Assembly: GCA_949130485.1 (NCBI GenBank)
Contig: OX422196.1
Span: forward strand, 2,050,388 to 2,114,387
Reading direction: 5' to 3'
Source of the DNA: Agelas oroides
Lineage: Eukaryota; Porifera; Demospongiae; Agelasida; Agelasidae
DNA: 64,000 nt
Below, in pieces: positions 53,801-64,000 of the stretch (the stretch's first letter is position 1; each line of letters opens with the position of its first letter). The notes below the pieces were generated by a model. It had not been told where the DNA came from. It saw only the letters and a list, made by a program, of their open reading frames with translations, and made no database searches. The translations under genes and the position numbers were made by a program.

Positions 53801-54675
53801 ATGTTACAAAACTCATCAACTCTGGGCAGATTAGAAGCTGTAACCTTGGCTGCTTCCAGGGTAGTTGTACAAATCGAAGAGGCACAAAAACTGGTACAAT
53901 TGTCTGGTGTATGAAATGAATAAAAGAGGCCCAAGTGTGGATATCCTCCGATTTAGGGCTTGAGCAAAGTGGATAAAGCATCCCTTCACCCCTTGATGTA
54001 GAAAAGGCAAGCTTAGTTGCTTGGATGTTTGTCTTAGTGCCATAAAACTATTTTTGGCTGAGTAGGCGAAATGGCACAATTTGATTTTTAGTAGGCAAAA
54101 TGGGAGTAGGCAAAATGGGAGTAGGCAAAATGGGAGTAGGCAAAATGGGAGTAGGCGAGATGGGACTAACCCCTTCCGGCATTCTCCCCCAGTACGATAT
54201 CCAGCCCTCTAACTTTTGTGACATTCTCTCCTCCTCCATCTTTTTAATTAACATGAGAACCTAGGGACAAGGCTATATCACCTTCTGGTAGTGACAGTGA
54301 AGTTTAGGAAACCGCACAGGCTGTATTAAAATGTCGGATTTAAGCATGCAGCTAATCTACTTGCAAAGGTGCGTCCAAAAATGAAGCAGCAAATCTAGAA
54401 TATTCGTGTCATATAGTAGGTCGCACTATGAGTAGATTGATCTCCTGACGATTGACTTTGAAGTAGATGGTCCCTCCGGACACTTTGTACCGCCATTATA
54501 TACTGTACGGGTAGCTACGTCTACCAGTTTTGCTCACCGAATCCTCGCTTCTGGCAAGACATTTCCTTACGATGTCCGCCTCAGTGGTAACTCTCTCCTC
54601 CACGGGCACGTATTCGTAGTACTGACTCAGCCGAGTCTGGCCCTGCTTGTTCACCAGAAGTACAAACTTCAGCAT
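50900..54675 (-). CDS. AP4S1: AP-4 complex sigma subunit, complete, five exons
   Basis: The small sigma chain of the AP-4 adaptor acts in cargo sorting at the trans-Golgi. Exons: 54538-54675, 52462-52548, 51549-51617, 51465-51476 and 50900-51025, all phase 0. They give 143 residues, against 144 in human. Motifs: [20 protein letters not shown] at the start (the [10 protein letters not shown] string marks AP-4 rather than AP-1/2/3), [38 protein letters not shown], and [19 protein letters not shown] near the end. Exon 4 is only 12 bases and encodes CELD, filling the conserved SELD position. Intron 1 contains an inverted-repeat element. The start ATG is the only one matching the family amino end. 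Confidence 0.95.
51046..51166. repeat. Two-copy tandem repeat of about 60 bp in an AP4S1 intron
   Basis: GACTGCTATTGGTCGTTAGT with GTGTCTAATTAGCCA occurs twice in a row, the copies differing by a few bases. Confidence 0.9.
51465..51476 (-). CDS. AP4S1: 12-nt microexon of AP4S1 (CELD)
   Basis: On the minus strand CCCTACAG precedes TGTGAACTGGAT and GTATCC follows. It restores the four residues otherwise missing between FESV and IMFNLD, and keeps frame. Confidence 0.85.
52250..52415. mobile_element. Compound 'TAGCCTC' family copies in AP4S1 intron 1-3 region
   Basis: A right end (GGTCTGGAAATGAGGCTA, ending near 52313) faces a left end (TAGCCTCATTTCCAGGCTCC at 52326). The second unit's arms include ACCCAGCTTTTCAG and AGCTGAAAAGGAGCCTAGG, with a CATACATTATGT segment shared with the first unit. 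The right end of the second copy is truncated. Confidence 0.6.
53526..54164. mobile_element. Inverted-repeat element with 15-bp terminal subrepeats in AP4S1 intron 1
   Basis: The left end reads CCATTTTGCCTATTCCCATT and TTTCGCCTACTAAAAATCAA; the right end is its inverse with the GGGAGTAGGCAAAAT unit repeated about four times. The 450-bp centre carries weak frames on both strands (an 83-codon plus frame from 53663) that I do not recognise. Confidence 0.75.
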
Positions 54676-54875
54676 TATTGCTGCGTCTGTGTTCTATTTA
54701 GAGCCTACTTCTAGGCGGTCAAAGCATTTCTATGGTCATATTTAATAAATATTTTGACAAACGCACAATACTATAGTCAATAGATACAGAGCTAGGTATA
54801 GTGTAGTCTCCTTCGGATCGATGTTTTTTTCCATCCACTGAAATGTCATGGACCCCCCAAAATTGGTTCCCCAAT

Positions 54876-55063
54876 TCAGTAGCTTGTGACTGTCGTGTTC
54901 TCCTCCGTATAGTTGGAGAACGCGAAGTACTTGCGCTGCCGCCCGATCACCACTTCAAATCCCTGGTTATAGATTAGAGTCCAGAAGCCTTTGTTTCCGT
55001 ATTGGTCTACGGCTACGTCGGGAAACACAAGCTGCACGGTGAAGGTGCGTGGACCCACCGGAA
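54876..55063 (-). pseudogene. Orphan fragment of cathepsin C (dipeptidyl peptidase 1) exclusion domain
   Basis: The minus strand encodes [18 protein letters not shown], then [17 protein letters not shown] and [18 protein letters not shown], then a TGA. The IYNQGFE...FAF.Y...VTSY pattern is characteristic of the cathepsin C exclusion domain, which blocks part of the protease active-site cleft. No signal peptide, flanking exon or papain-like catalytic exon is visible nearby, and no donor follows VTSY. It is therefore probably a broken copy rather than one exon of a live gene. Confidence 0.7.
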
Positions 55064-55091
55064 CTTATTTTACTGCAAAATATGGACTCCC

Positions 55092-55474
55092 TCTGAAAAT
55101 TTGGACCACCTCCCAGAGATTACACTTGTAAAATTTGGACCAGACACCATGAGACCCAGAAAAGAAGATGCTACGAACAACGGGTTCGGGAGATAGAACA
55201 TGGATCATTCACTTCTCTTGTATTCTCAGCCACAGGGGGCATGGCACCTGGTGCAACCATCATGTACAAACGACTAGCCTCACTCCTAGCCGATAAAAGA
55301 CAGCAAGAATATAGCAAGATCATTTCCTGGATACGATGTACCATCAGCTTTTCCCTTATAAGATCGGCTGTTATGTGCCTGCGTGGAGCACGGTCCTCGC
55401 TGCACCATCCAGCTAGATCTACAGAGGAGGCCCCGCTGGACCTCGCCATCCATGAAGGCCGTATTCCTACTTGA
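55092..55474 (+). pseudogene. Fragment of a mobile-element ORF (retroelement-associated C-terminal region)
   Basis: The open frame includes YEQRVREIEHGSFTSLVFSA, GATIMYKRLASLLADKRQQ and SFSLIRSAVMCLRGARSS before a stop. I recall this pattern as very abundant in cnidarian and sponge genomes, downstream of reverse-transcriptase sequences, but could not verify that. It is truncated at its 5' end by a stop just upstream and has no reverse-transcriptase core here. Confidence 0.6.
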
Positions 55475-56214
55475 TGAGCAGACCCAGGGCACTGAACACT
55501 GTTAAGCTATATCAACTTCACACTTCTCTTGTCTTTTTTTTTATAACATTGCTTTGCTTTACTCTCACTTTTTCTTTTATTTCACTGGAATTTACGCAAA
55601 TCACAGAGTTACGTCATTACCAGTGGGGGGTTTCCGAGGTTTCTGGAAACTACCCAGGTCCATCAGTTCAGCAGCACACAAAAAGTGCATTTCATTCCCG
55701 ACCGCACGCGACACTAATGTGGAAAGTTTGCGACAAACACACATTTCGTAGGGCCACTGAGGCATACTCGTGTAAAACAGTCATTCATTTCACCAGAAAA
55801 TGCGGCACCTGTGGACTCCACTAATGTCCTCAGGGTCAAATATACATTTGCATAAAAGTAACAAAATTTCCTTGAGTTAGCTACTCATGGGAAGGAATTA
55901 TGCAAACCTTGAGTTTATACTCATAGGAATTAGGATTTATGCGAAACATGCCACCAGTTACTCTTGGGGAGGAATTATGAACATGTGTTTTTGCATAAAT
56001 CCTTCATAGTATACAATCTGTACACTATCTTCATGGTTATGCAAATATCGAAAGGAGTAGATACCTACTCATTGCCTTGTAATTGGCTATGAATATCATT
56101 ACTACACAATGTGAAGGCGTAAGTTCCATATCATTTGTTGCTTTTGCGCCTTTTTGGTCATTGGCTATGAATATCATCACTACTTGCCAGTGTACAGGTA
56201 AGTTACACATCAGT
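55475..56214. other. Non-coding stretch between the mobile-element fragment and the satellite
   Basis: AT-rich sequence with a short direct repeat (TTGGCTATGAATATCAT at about 56085 and 56160). No gene recognised. Confidence 0.5.
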
Positions 56215-57073
56215 AGCACACCAACAAGAAGCTAAGGGAATACTGAGTTTACAAATGTAAGCTCACAGTTTGTGCAATAAGGCCACCAATCTCTACAAGC
56301 CTGCTAGCAAATCCTTTTTGTACAAGATCGATTAATGCTGAATCAGCACAGACATTGGAAATTCAAGCAAATTGACGGCTAACCCTAACCCAAGTAAACG
56401 TAAAAGTGTAAACACTGAGTTTGTGCAAAAAGCGCACAAACCGGTAGGGACCCGCGAAGTAATCCGTTTCGGGAGGCTGTCTTTTCACCCAATCCCATGT
56501 GGTACCGCCCTAATTGGTCATGTGACTTCCGGTGCAACTTAAACGGCCTGCAGTACAGTGAAGTCGGGCGAGTCACTAGCGCTCTTATCAGTTGCCTACG
56601 TCAGTCTCGCTGTGGACCTACGCTAGACTCTTGCAGCATGGAAGTAGCTAGATGACTTCTTTCAGCGTTAGTACATGACGTTATGATTATGTTCTTTACT
56701 GAAGTCGCCTGCCTTACTTGTTAGTTTTACTGTTCAGCTGAAATTCAACCATGCAAGTTGATGCAAAACAGAACTGATTGTAAAATTTGACCATGAATAC
56801 TTACAAAAAATAACATCCTCATACCCAGGCCTTCTAATCATGCGCTAGTTTCTTGCAGTATGCCTGACAAGCACTGGAGTAAGAAGGACTGAGGCTGACA
56901 AAAATTGACTAGGTACAAAAATGACTACATACAACACGACAGCATTGAGTTCTTGCATGTAAGCATCATATGTTAGGTCTTCACGTGGGAGGATACGACA
57001 GGCAGATCTTGACTGAAGCTTCTACACTTCTCAATCTGCAAAGAGAAATATAGAAAAGTTCCCTATCAACTCC

Positions 57074-57646
57074 GTCTCATACCCAGACTATTTTTCGGCA
57101 CTTGGAGGGAATAAAGTCTGGTCAATGGCCTATTCCATTTTTGATCCAAGCGCCATGATGGTGGCGCTCCAATCACATTGCTTCATGCGAATAATGACGT
57201 CACGTACTGCAACTAATTTTAAGAAGGCTAGGCGGTTGAAGCGCTATCAGGAGACTAAGCCAGGCAGAACCAGAGAACGGACTAGCGAAGGAATGCCAGA
57301 ACTTCTGTGAACGGCGGTGTGCGTTTCTGAGCTTGACAACTGGCAGTGTGAAGTTCCTGAGCTTTAAATGTTGATAAGATTGTCCTGGCTTTCTGACGTT
57401 GACAGAGGCTTCAAGTTTTGTGAATGTCCGTTTCTTGGCGTTCGGAAGCTCCGAAAAGGATGATCCCTGCAACGAGCTGTCTCTTTTGAGTTCTTTCATA
57501 GCTTCAAGCTTTGTGTGACGTCACGTAATGCATTTTTAAAGACGTTGAGTCACCAATTTTTAAACCGCACGGAACAAAAACGGAATAGGCCGTTGACAAC
57601 TATTTTTTCCCTCCCCGTGTGGAAAAATAGTCTGGGAACGAGACTA
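57074..57646. mobile_element. 573-bp 'TAGCCTC'-related element nested in the 1.9-kb transposon
   Basis: The left end GTCTCATACCCAGACTATTTTTC-like and right end GAAAAATAGTCTGGGAACGA are inverted, and AATGGCCTATTCC recurs inverted near 57580. Flanks ATCAACTCC and ATCAACACA agree at 7 of 9 bases. A 99-codon minus frame inside (57200-57499) is unrecognised. Confidence 0.7.
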
Positions 57647-58088
57647 ATCAACACATGGACACTTAGGACACCTGTGCATAGGATTAAGTTATTCCAACTG
57701 GGTGGATGGATAATTAACCAAGGCTACTATTCGATGACTTTTCACTCAGAGCTTCAAATTGTGCGGCTGATATTTGAGGGCGGTGTCTCATCAATAGTCG
57801 ACAGTATGCATGACGTTATGAGGAGAGGGAGAGGGGGGTCACAACGTCACAGTGATGTTACTTTGGGAAAAAATAGTTTGTAGATGCTCCCTTAGAAGGG
57901 CCTTATGCTAATTACGTTTATGCTTCTGTCTGCATTTTACTTTCACTGGCTCTTACACTTTTAAAACCACTTGTGTGATGTGATGAGGACAAAGACACAC
58001 TTTAGCACAAAGGCACACCCAGTCACCCACTATCAGTGCTATGATACTTCCCTTTCCTTCTTGCCACACTCACAATCTAGAGCAGACA

Positions 58089-58165
58089 AAAGTGGCCAGA
58101 TGTGGTAAGAAGTCTCTTGTATTCATACATGGCACAAGAGACTTCTTACCACGTCTGGCCACTTT
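58089..58165. repeat. Near-perfect hairpin inside the 1.9-kb transposon
   Basis: AAAGTGGCCAGATGTGGTAA with GAAGTCTCTTGT is followed after a 12-bp loop by its inverted copy, with one mismatch (ATGTGG against ACGTGG). Confidence 0.92.
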
Positions 58166-61100
58166 CAGGAGTCAATCCTTGTCCCCATCCCAGTATATCC
58201 AATAAGCTACCCTCTCTCATCTAAGCTGCCTTACCTGTCGAGGAGAACACGCTGCTCCTGCCGTTCGCAAGCGCAGTGTCCGACACATTTCATTTGCTAA
58301 GTTCATCAATGACCTTTCGTCCTGGAGGCCTATCACGTGACCGTACAGCCTCCCAATCCGTTTCCTTCAACCGCGCATAATGCCGTCAAAGGAAATTCGC
58401 GCAAATTCACGGCTAACCCTAGCCAGGAACAATCGTTGCACTAATGCAAGGAGCATACCTACAAGAAGCTGAGGGTATGGGGAGTTCAAAAATGTAAACA
58501 CTGAGTTTGTGCAAAAAGCGCACAAACCGGTAGGGACCCGTGAAGTAATCCGATTCCTGCAACGGCGCATAATGCGGTCAATGGGAATTCGCGCAAATTC
58601 ACGGCTAACCCTAGCCCCTAGCCCGGAACAATCGTTGCACTAATGCAAGGAGCATACCTACAAGAAGCTGTGTGTATGGGGAGTTCAAAAATGTAAACAC
58701 TGAGTTTGTGCAAAAAGCGCACAAACCGGTAGGGACCTGCGAAGTAAACCGATTCCTGCAACGTCGCATAATGCCGTCAATGGGAATTCGCGCAAATTCA
58801 CGGCTAACCCTAGCCCGGAACAATAGTTGCACTAATGCAAGGAGCATACCTACAAGAAGCTGAGGGTATGGAGAGTTCAAAAATGTAAACACTGAGTTTG
58901 TGCAAAAAGCGCACAAACCGGTAGGGACCCGCGAAGTAATCCGATTCCTGCAACGGCGCATAATGCCGTCAAAGGGAATTTGCGCAAATTCACGGCTAAA
59001 CCTAGCCCGGTACAAAGGTTGCACTAATGCAAGGTGCATATAATTCAGAAGCTATGGGGATGGAGAGTTGTAAAATGGAAACCTTTTGTCGGTGGAAAAG
59101 GCGCACAAAGCTGTACAGGCCTTCAAATGTCGCCGTCCACTGCAGCGCCGTATAGTGCCGTCTATGGAAATTCGCGTACATTCCTGAGTTTGCCTAGCCC
59201 GGTACAAAGGTTGCACTAATGCAAGGTGCATATAATCCAGAAGCTATGGCGATGGAGAGTTGAAAAATGGAAACCTTTTGTCGGTGCAAAAGGCGCACAA
59301 AGCTGTACTGACCTTCCAAATTCGCCGTCCACTGCAGCGCCGTATAGTGCCGTCTATGGAAATTCGCGCACATTCCCGAGTATGCCTAGCCCGTTACAAG
59401 GGTTGCACTAACGCAAGGTGCATATAATCCAGAAGCTATGGGGATGGAGAGTTGAAAAATGAAAACCTTTTGTCGGTGCAAAAGGCGCACAAAGCGGTAT
59501 GAGCCTTCCAAATTCGCCACCCACTGCATTGCCGCATTGTGCCGTCTATGGAAATTCGCGTACATTCGCGACTATGCCTAGCCCGATACAAAGGTTGCAC
59601 TAACGGAAGGTACATATAATCCAGAACCTATGGGGATGGAGAGTTGAAAAATGAAAACCTTTTGTCGGTGCAAAAGGCGCACAAAGCTGTACTGACCTTC
59701 AAATGTCGCCGTCCACTCGTATAGTGCCGTCTATAGAAATTCGCGTACATTCGCGAGTTTGCCTAGCCCGGTACAAAAGTTGCACTAATGCAAGGTGCAT
59801 ATAATCCAGAAGCTATGGGGATGGAGAGTTGAAAAATGGAAACCTTTTGTCGGTGCAAAAGGCGCACAATGCTGTACGGGCCTTCCAAATTCGCCATTAA
59901 ATGCAGCGCCGTATAGTGCCGTCTATGGAAACTCGCGTACATTCGCGAGTTTGCCTAGCCCGGTACAAAGGGTGCACTAATGCAAGGTGCATATAATCCA
60001 GAAGCTATGGGGATGGAGAGTTGAAAAATGGAAAACTTTTGTCGGTACAAAAGGCGCACAAAGCTGTACAGGCCTTCCAATGTCGCCGTCCACTGCAGCG
60101 CGTATAGTGCCGTCTATGGAAATTCGCGTACGTTCGCGAGTATGCCTAGCTCGATACAAACGTTGCACTAATGCAAGGTGCATATAATCCAGAAGCTATG
60201 GGGATGGAGAGTTGAAAAATGGAAACCTTTTGTCGGTGCAAAAGGCGCACAAAGCTGTACGGGCCTTGCAAAGTCGCCATCCACTGCAGCACCGCGTATA
60301 GAGCCGTCCATGGAAATTCGTGTACATTTGCGGGTATGCCTAGCCCGGTACAAAAGTTGCACTAATGCAAAGTGCATATAATCCAGAAGCTATGGGGATG
60401 GAGAGTTTAAAAATGAAAACCTTTTGTCGGTGCAAAAGGCGCACAAAGCTGTACTTACCTTCCAAAGTCGCCGTCCACTCGTATAGTGCCGTCTATGGAA
60501 ATTCGCGTACATTCGCGAGTTTGCCTAGCCCGGTACAAAAGTTGCACTAATGAAAGGTGCATATAATCCAGAAGCTATGGTGATGGTGAGTTGAAAAAGG
60601 AAACCGTTTGTCGGTGCACAAGGCGTTCAAATCCGTACAGGCCTTCCAAAGTCGCCATCCACTGCAACGCCGCATAGTGCCGTCTATGGAAATTCGCGTA
60701 CATTCGCAAGTATGCCTAGCCCGGTACAAAGGTTGCACTAATGCAAGGTGCATATAATCCAGAAGCTATGGGGATGGAGAGTTGAAAAATGGAAACCTTT
60801 TGTCGGTGCAAAACGCGCACAAAGCTGAACGGGCCTTCCAAAGTCGCCGTTCACTGCAGCGCCGTATAGTGCCGTCTATGGAAATTCGCGTACATTCGCC
60901 AATTTGCCTGGCCCGGTACAAAAGTTGCACTAATGAAAGGTGCATATAATCCAGAAGCTATGGGGATGGAGAGTTGAAAAATGGAAAGCTTTTGTCGGTG
61001 CAAAAGACGCACAAAGCCGTACAGGCCTTCCAAAGTCTCAATCCACTGCAGCGCCGCATAGTGCCGTCTATGGAAATTCGCGTACATTCGCGAGTATGCC

Positions 61101-64000
61101 TAGCCCTGTACAAAGGTTGCACTAATGCAAGGTGCATATAATCCGGAAGCTATGGGGATGGAGAGCTGAAAAATGGAAACCTTTTGTCGATGCAAAAGAC
61201 GCACAAACCCGTACAGGCCTTCCAAAGTCGCCATCCACTGCAGTGCCGCATAGTGCCGTCTATGGAAATTCGCGTATAATCGCGAGTATGCCTCGCCCGG
61301 TACAAAGGTTGCGCTAATGCAAGGTGCATATAATCCAGAATCTATGGGGATGGAGAGCTGAAAAATGGAAACCTTTTGTCGGTGCAAAAGGCGCACAAAG
61401 CTGTATGGACCTTCCAAAGTTGCCATCCTCTGCAGCGCCCTATAGTGCCGTCTATGGAAATTCGCGTATATTCGCGAGTATGCCTAGCCCGATACAAAGG
61501 TTGCACTAATGCAAGGTGCATATAATCCAGAAGCTATGGGGATGGAGAGTTGAAAAATGGAAACCTTTTATCGGTGCAAAATGTGCACAAAGCTGTATGG
61601 GCCTTCAAAAGTTGCCATCCTCTGCAGCGCCGTATAGTGCCGTCTATGGAAATTCGCATATATTCGCGAGTATGCCTAGCCCGATACAAATGTTGCACTA
61701 ATGCAAGGTGCATATAATCCAGAAGCTATGGGGATGGATAGTTGAAAGATGGAAAACTTTTGTCGGTGCAAAAGGCGCACAAAGCTGTACAGGCCTTCCA
61801 ATGACGCCGTCCACTGCCGCGCCGTATAGTGCCATCAATGGAAAATTCGCGTACATTCGCGAGTTTACCTAGGCCGGTACAAAGGTTGCACTGATGGAAG
61901 GTGCATATAATCCAGAAGCTATGGGGATGGAGAGTTGAAAAATGGAAACCTTTTGTCGGTGCAAAAGGCGCATAAAACTGTACTGACCTTCCAAATTCGC
62001 CGTCCCCTCATATAGTGACGTCGTTGGAAATTCGCGTACATTCGCGAGTATGCCTAGCCCGGTACAAAGGTTGCACTAATGGAAGGTGCATGTAATCCAG
62101 AAGCTATGGGGATGGATAGTTGAAAAATGGCAACCTTTTCTCGGTTCAAAAGGCACACAAAGCTGTACGGGCTTTCCAAATTCGCCTTCCACTGCAACGC
62201 CTCATAATACCGCCTATGGAAATTCGCGTACATTCCCGAGTATACCTAGCCCGGTACAAAGGTTGCACTAATGCAAGGTGCATATAATCCAGAAGCTATG
62301 GGGATGGAGAGTTGAAAAATGGAAAAAATTTTTCGGTGCAATAGGCGCACAAAGCTGAACAGGCCTTCCAAAGTCGCCGTTCACTGCAGCGCCTTATAGT
62401 GGCGTCTATGGAAATTCGCGTACATTCGCGAGTATGCCTATCCCGGTACAAAGGTTGCACTAATGCAAGGTGTATATAATCCAGAAGCTATTGGGATGGA
62501 CAGTTGAAATATGGAAACATTTCGTCGGTGCAAAACGCGCACAAAGCTGAATGATCCTTCTAAATTCGCCGTTCACTGTAGCGCCGTATAGTGCCGTCTA
62601 CGGAAATTCGCGTACATTCGCGAGTATTCCTAGCCCGGTACAAAGGTTACACTAATGCAAGGTGCATATAATCCAGAAGCTATGGGTATGGAGAGTTGAA
62701 AAATGGAAACCTTTTGACGGTGCTAAACGCGCACAAATCTGTACGGGCCTTCCAAAGTCGCCATCCACTGCAGCGCCGTACAGTGCCGTATATGGAAATT
62801 CGCGTACATTCGCGAGTTTGCCTAGCTCGGGACAAAGATTGCACTAATACAAGGTGCATATAATCCAGAATCTATAGGGATGGAGAGTTGAAAAATGGAA
62901 ACCTTTTAACGGTGCAAAAGGCGCACAAAGCTGTACGGGCCTTCCAAAGTCGCCATCCACTGCAGCGCCGTACAGCACCGTCTCCTGTGGCGCAGTATAG
63001 TGCAGTCAATGGATATTCGCGTACATTCGCGACTCTTCCTAACTCGGTACAAAGGTTGCACTATTGCAAGGTGCATATTATCAAGAAGCTAAGGGCTTGA
63101 ACAGTTTAAAAATGTAAACCCTTTCTCGGTGCAAAAGGCGCACAAAGCTGTACGGGCCTGCCAATATCACCGTCCCCTGCGGCGCAGTATATTGCAGTCA
63201 ATGGAAATTCGCGTACATTCGCGACTCTTCCTTGCTCGGTACAAAGGTTGCACTAATGCACGGTGCATATTATCAAGAAGCTATGGGCATGAAGAGTTTA
63301 AAAATGTAAAACCTTTCTCGGTGCAAAAGGCGAACAAAGCTGTACTGGCCTGCCAATATCACCGTCCCCTGCGGCGCAGTATAGTGCAGTCAATGGAAAT
63401 TCGCGTACATTCGCGACTCTTCCTAAGTCGGTACAAAGGTTGCACTAAAGCATGGTGCATATTACCAAGAAGCTATGGGCATGAAAAGTTAAAAAATTTG
63501 AAACCTTTCTCGGTGCAAAAGGCGTACAAAGCTGTACGGGCATGCCAATATCACCGTCCCTTGCGGCGCAGTATAGTGCAGTTAATGGTAATTCGCGTAC
63601 ATTCGCGACCCTTCCTTGCTCGGTACAAAGGTTGCACTAATGCAAGGTGCATATTATCAAGAAGCTATGGGTATGAAAAGTTTAAAAATATAAACCCTAT
63701 TTCGGTGCAAAAGGCGCACAAAGCTGTACGGGCCTGCCAATATCACCGTCCACAGCGGCAAAGTATAGTGCTGTCAGTGGAAATTCGCGTATATTCACAA
63801 CTCTTCCTAACTCGGTACAAAAGTTGCACTAATGCAAGGTGCATATTATCAAGAAGCTATGGGCTTGAACAGTTTAAAAATGTAAACCCTTTCTCGGTGC
63901 AAAAGGCGCACAAAGCTGTACGGGCCTGCCAATATCACCGTCCCCTGCGGCGCAGTATAGTGCAGTCAATGGTAATTCGCGTATATTCGCGACCCTTCCT

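Larger units (their letters stand above)
56471..58354. mobile_element. 1.9-kb TIR transposon inserted in a satellite monomer, with 10-bp target duplication
   Basis: The left end GGGAGGCTGT and right end ACAGCCTCCC are inverted copies, and identical AATCCGTTTC lies at 56461-56470 and 58355-58364. The satellite monomer sequence continues seamlessly across the insertion (GCGAAGTAATCCG then ..CGCATAATGCCG). A 9-10-bp duplication suggests a Mutator-like element. I found no transposase frame, so it is probably non-autonomous. A second element (57074-57646) and a hairpin (58089-58165) lie inside. Confidence 0.88.
56215..64000. repeat. Satellite array of about 190-195-bp monomers, about 30 copies, running off the right edge
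   Basis: Monomers share GGTTGCACTAATGCAAGGTG, TATAATCCAGAAGCTATGGG and GTCGGTGCAAAAGGCGCACA-like blocks. Three variants follow each other. Type A, about 58355-59030, has AAACACTGAGTTTGTGCAAA and GGCTAACCCTAGCC. Type B, about 59030-62990, has a typical spacing of 192 bp. Type C, about 62990-64000, has GGCGCAGTATAGTGCAGTC and ATTATCAAGAAGC. A diverged edge monomer lies at 56215-56390. Short plus-strand 61-codon frames recur in each B monomer, ending at a shared TAA. The array is interrupted by the transposon at 56471-58354. Confidence 0.95.

Noticed and set aside
55171-55492. Minus-strand frames of 92 and 68 codons
   Set aside because: They are shadows of the plus-strand mobile-element frame, which carries the recognisable pattern.
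59034-62847. Recurrent 61-codon frames (MHIIQKLWGWRVEKWKPFVG) as a peptide gene family
   Set aside because: They follow from the 192-bp period being divisible by three and a shared TAA; no promoter, signal peptide or splice evidence.
56215-64000. CRISPR-like regular repeats
   Set aside because: Whole 190-bp units are tandem with no unique spacers between short repeats, in an animal genome; this is satellite DNA.

Overview
The window is animal nuclear DNA, most likely from an early-branching marine invertebrate. A sponge is my best guess, from overall character only, with low confidence. Four recognisable metazoan genes are split into many short exons with GT-AG introns, and the introns are full of microsatellites, foldback elements and small inverted-repeat transposons. 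I rebuilt the exon chains by hand from splice signals, reading frame and remembered family sequences; no search was run.

Layout. (1) 12-18944, minus: a Son-of-sevenless (SOS) Ras exchange factor. Its 23 visible coding exons cover the histone-fold, DH, PH and REM domains and the start of the Cdc25 domain; the rest lies off the left edge. (2) 20380-31110, minus: a 27-exon gene for a coiled-coil protein of about 763 residues, possibly CCDC175-like, with an RFX X-box-like site just upstream of its start. (3) 31434-48603, plus: a complete 44-exon symplekin gene (about 1258 residues), divergent from the coiled-coil gene across a 323-bp shared promoter. (4) 49424-50539, plus: an intronless ATP-grasp gene with two frameshifts. 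(5) 50900-54675, minus: a complete AP-4 sigma (AP4S1) gene of 143 residues, including a 12-nt microexon. (6) 54876-55063, minus: an orphan fragment of a cathepsin C exclusion domain, followed by a mobile-element ORF fragment on plus (about 55092-55474). (7) 56215 to the right edge: a satellite array of roughly 190-bp monomers, broken by a 1.9-kb transposon with a clear target-site duplication.

The genes have unrelated housekeeping roles: Ras signalling, mRNA 3' end formation and vesicle sorting. No operon-like unit or new defence system is visible. The most notable signals are a dispersed TIR family (TAGCCTCGTTCCCAGGC) with 9-bp target duplications, dinucleotide repeats running directly into splice sites, the AP4S1 microexon with a nearby look-alike exon, the frameshifted intronless ATP-grasp gene, a minisatellite grown from one arm of an inverted repeat, and the transposon inserted in the satellite.
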